This document shows positions 20,586 to 21,603 of a stretch of DNA of 21,603 nt, piece by piece (position 1 is the stretch's first letter; every line of letters starts with the position of its first letter). Location of the stretch: positions 1 to 21,603 of the forward strand of contig JBHJMP010001181.1 of NCBI GenBank assembly GCA_043381765.1, given 5' to 3'. The position numbers were made by a program, and so were the translations under genes. Below the pieces are notes generated by a model. That model saw nothing but the letters and a program-made list of their open reading frames with translations. It had not been told where the DNA came from and did not search any database. Source of the DNA: Collodictyon triciliatum (lineage: Eukaryota > CRuMs).

Positions 20586-21539
20586 CATCATCATCATTAT
20601 ACATCATAATTTTATGTGGTCTTTAATTGGACGCTAGTTAAAAGGATTTTTTTCTTAAAATGTATTTATGTAGCTGTAAATTATTCCACTATATCGCACA
20701 AATTGTAGATAAGGGTAGAGAAAAAAGGAATTTTTTTGCAGATACCTTATTTCGAGATATAAGGCCTCTGATAATTTGGTTATGCAAGATAAATGTATCA
20801 GACATCTCGTGAGGATATTTTTCCCAAAGAGACATAGAACTTTGAACACCCGTAAAAACAATAGCAATATTTCCAGTTGGTCCCAACTCAAAAGCGTAAT
20901 TTGACTTCGTCATTTGACTTTTCATACTACTCCCAAAGGTTTCACTGCCGAGTTCATGAAGCACCTCAGAAAATTCTGGTCTGTTTGCTTGTGTTTGGTC
21001 CCAGCAACGAATCATCAAGCCCTTTACAGACTCGGGAATTACGCTGTGCGTTGGAATGTTTGGGCGAAACGCTTCTTCAACGACTCTGACAACCACAGCG
21101 AGCCCACTGAGACCCTAAAGTGAAATTTGTTACAAGTGGATGTCGATGCGAATCAAGTTACCGTGCTGTTGTATATAATGCTGAGAGTAAATGCCAAAAT
21201 TGATTAACTACCTCATATGGTTCCTGTCGTGTAAGGATTTCATACATTATAATTCCATAGCTATATACATCAGCTTTCGAAGTGTATTCTTTCCCTTCAG
21301 CCACCTCCGGGGCCATCCAGAGAAACGTTCCCACTGGTTCCATATCCTTCTTTGATTTATCTTGTATTCCAGTCAGACCAAAATCGCTAACGAGGAAAAT
21401 TTTTTTAAAAAAGATAAGTTTTATGCAAATTGTTGCGTGGGTGTTATATTTTCTTTTGTTCGAAGGGGCGCATAATTGAAAATAACATGTATGTATAAAA
21501 GCTCTAAAACCTGATTTTTAAATTCCATTTATCATCAAG
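17829..21539 (-). CDS. Kinase - cyclase-homology - kinase signalling protein (C-terminal 641 codons; start beyond window)
   Basis: Exons on the - strand: 21539-21511, 21386-21212, 21114-20746, 20497-20303, 20216-20073, 19948-19847, 19733-19611, 19339-19158, 19031-18911, 18817-18698, 18261-18148 and 18080-17829, ending in TAG. Numbering is from the first visible codon. Kinase 1 C-lobe, residues 1-125: DFG 11-13, WMAPE 33-37, RCWDQTQANRPEF; its N-lobe and HRD loop are upstream. Class III cyclase homology, about 145-340: IVFTGVQSS, GYEVEVQGDKF, VTGRTEYLGPE, GLEVKEKIYE. Kinase 2, about 380-641: GSGSYG 397-402, VAVK Lys 417, alpha-C Glu 435, HRDLKSAN 511-518, DFG 533-535, APE 556-558, RCWDADPSGRP. 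Both kinases resemble the TKL group; kinase 2 has all catalytic residues. The cyclase lacks key residues (see findings). The order kinase-cyclase-kinase is known from Acanthamoeba and from mimivirus R831-type proteins. It likely phosphorylates Ser/Thr in a sensing pathway; an N-terminal receptor part cannot be seen. Confidence 0.92.
18090..18136. repeat. 13-bp repeat (gatgatttgatct) in a kinase-gene intron
   Basis: About three overlapping copies in the intron 18081-18147, between the exons encoding WIAPE and ILQGKRYDEK. On the gene's sense strand the unit is agatcaaatcatc. Confidence 0.75.
18342..18580. repeat. (CAAA)n tetranucleotide array, two blocks
   Basis: About 59 units in two blocks, 18342-18441 and about 18449-18580, within the intron 18262-18697 of the kinase-cyclase gene. 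Both blocks end in the same gagtgca heptamer. The sense strand of the gene reads (TTTG)n. All six frames through it are artefactual (Lys-Gln-Thr-Asn or Phe-Val-Cys-Leu repeats). Confidence 0.95.
19451..19502. repeat. (AAC)n trinucleotide array
   Basis: About 16 aac units in the intron 19340-19610, between the cyclase part and kinase 2. On the gene's sense strand it is (GTT)n, lying roughly mid-intron. Confidence 0.9.
20500..20596. repeat. (ATT)n trinucleotide array abutting a 3' splice site
   Basis: About 28 att units followed by a few atc units (20585-20597). On the - strand this is (AAT)n, ending directly in the TAG acceptor (20500-20498) of the exon encoding GYEVEVQGDKF. The intron, 20498-20745, therefore has no pyrimidine tract in its last 95 or so bases. 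Confidence 0.92.
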
Positions 21540-21603
21540 CTGTAAGAATATGCATATATTTTCCGTTAATTCAATTATTGTTTCATTCAAAGGAACTAAA
21601 TCG

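Overview
This is eukaryotic nuclear DNA from an intron-dense, AT-rich protist. Genes are split by short GT-AG introns. Nearly every larger intron or spacer carries a near-pure microsatellite or homopyrimidine run. The style recalls foraminiferan (Reticulomyxa-like) or amoebozoan genomes, but the sequence alone does not fix the lineage. TAA and TAG act as stops, consistent with the standard code; one TGA is ambiguous.

Left third (1 to about 7.7 kb, + strand, AT-rich): a chain of small exons that I assembled by splice sites and phase. Gene 1 (about 283-2863, 5' end not certain) encodes an unrecognised acidic, Ser/Lys-rich protein. Gene 2 (3092-5473) encodes a short coiled coil followed by a conserved-looking helical module. 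Segment 3 (5648-7691) encodes a Ser/Pro/His/Asn-rich low-complexity protein. It may be the continuation of gene 2 or a separate gene, because the join falls at an in-frame TGA with no usable GT donor. From 7.7 to 10.0 kb there is a large TTTA-repeat spacer, then an A/C-rich stretch leading into the next gene.

Middle (10044-17451, + strand, GC-rich): a complete glutamate synthase (GOGAT), with alpha and beta subunits fused, in seven exons and about 2093 aa. It carries the glutaminase Cys, FMN domain, 3Fe-4S cysteines, 4Fe-4S cysteines and FAD and NAD(P)H folds. Together these transfer the glutamine amide to 2-oxoglutarate to make glutamate.

Right (21539 down to 17829, - strand): the C-terminal 641 codons of a signalling protein with the order TKL-like kinase, class III nucleotide cyclase homology domain, TKL-like kinase. 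Its start lies beyond the window. The second kinase looks catalytically intact. The cyclase domain has lost one metal-binding Asp and both transition-state residues and is probably a pseudocyclase. This gene converges tail to tail on GOGAT across a 377-base spacer.

The strongest leads are the degenerate cyclase between two kinases, the extra cysteine motif in the GOGAT linker, the GC-rich block that crosses a gene boundary, and the TGA junction between gene 2 and segment 3.
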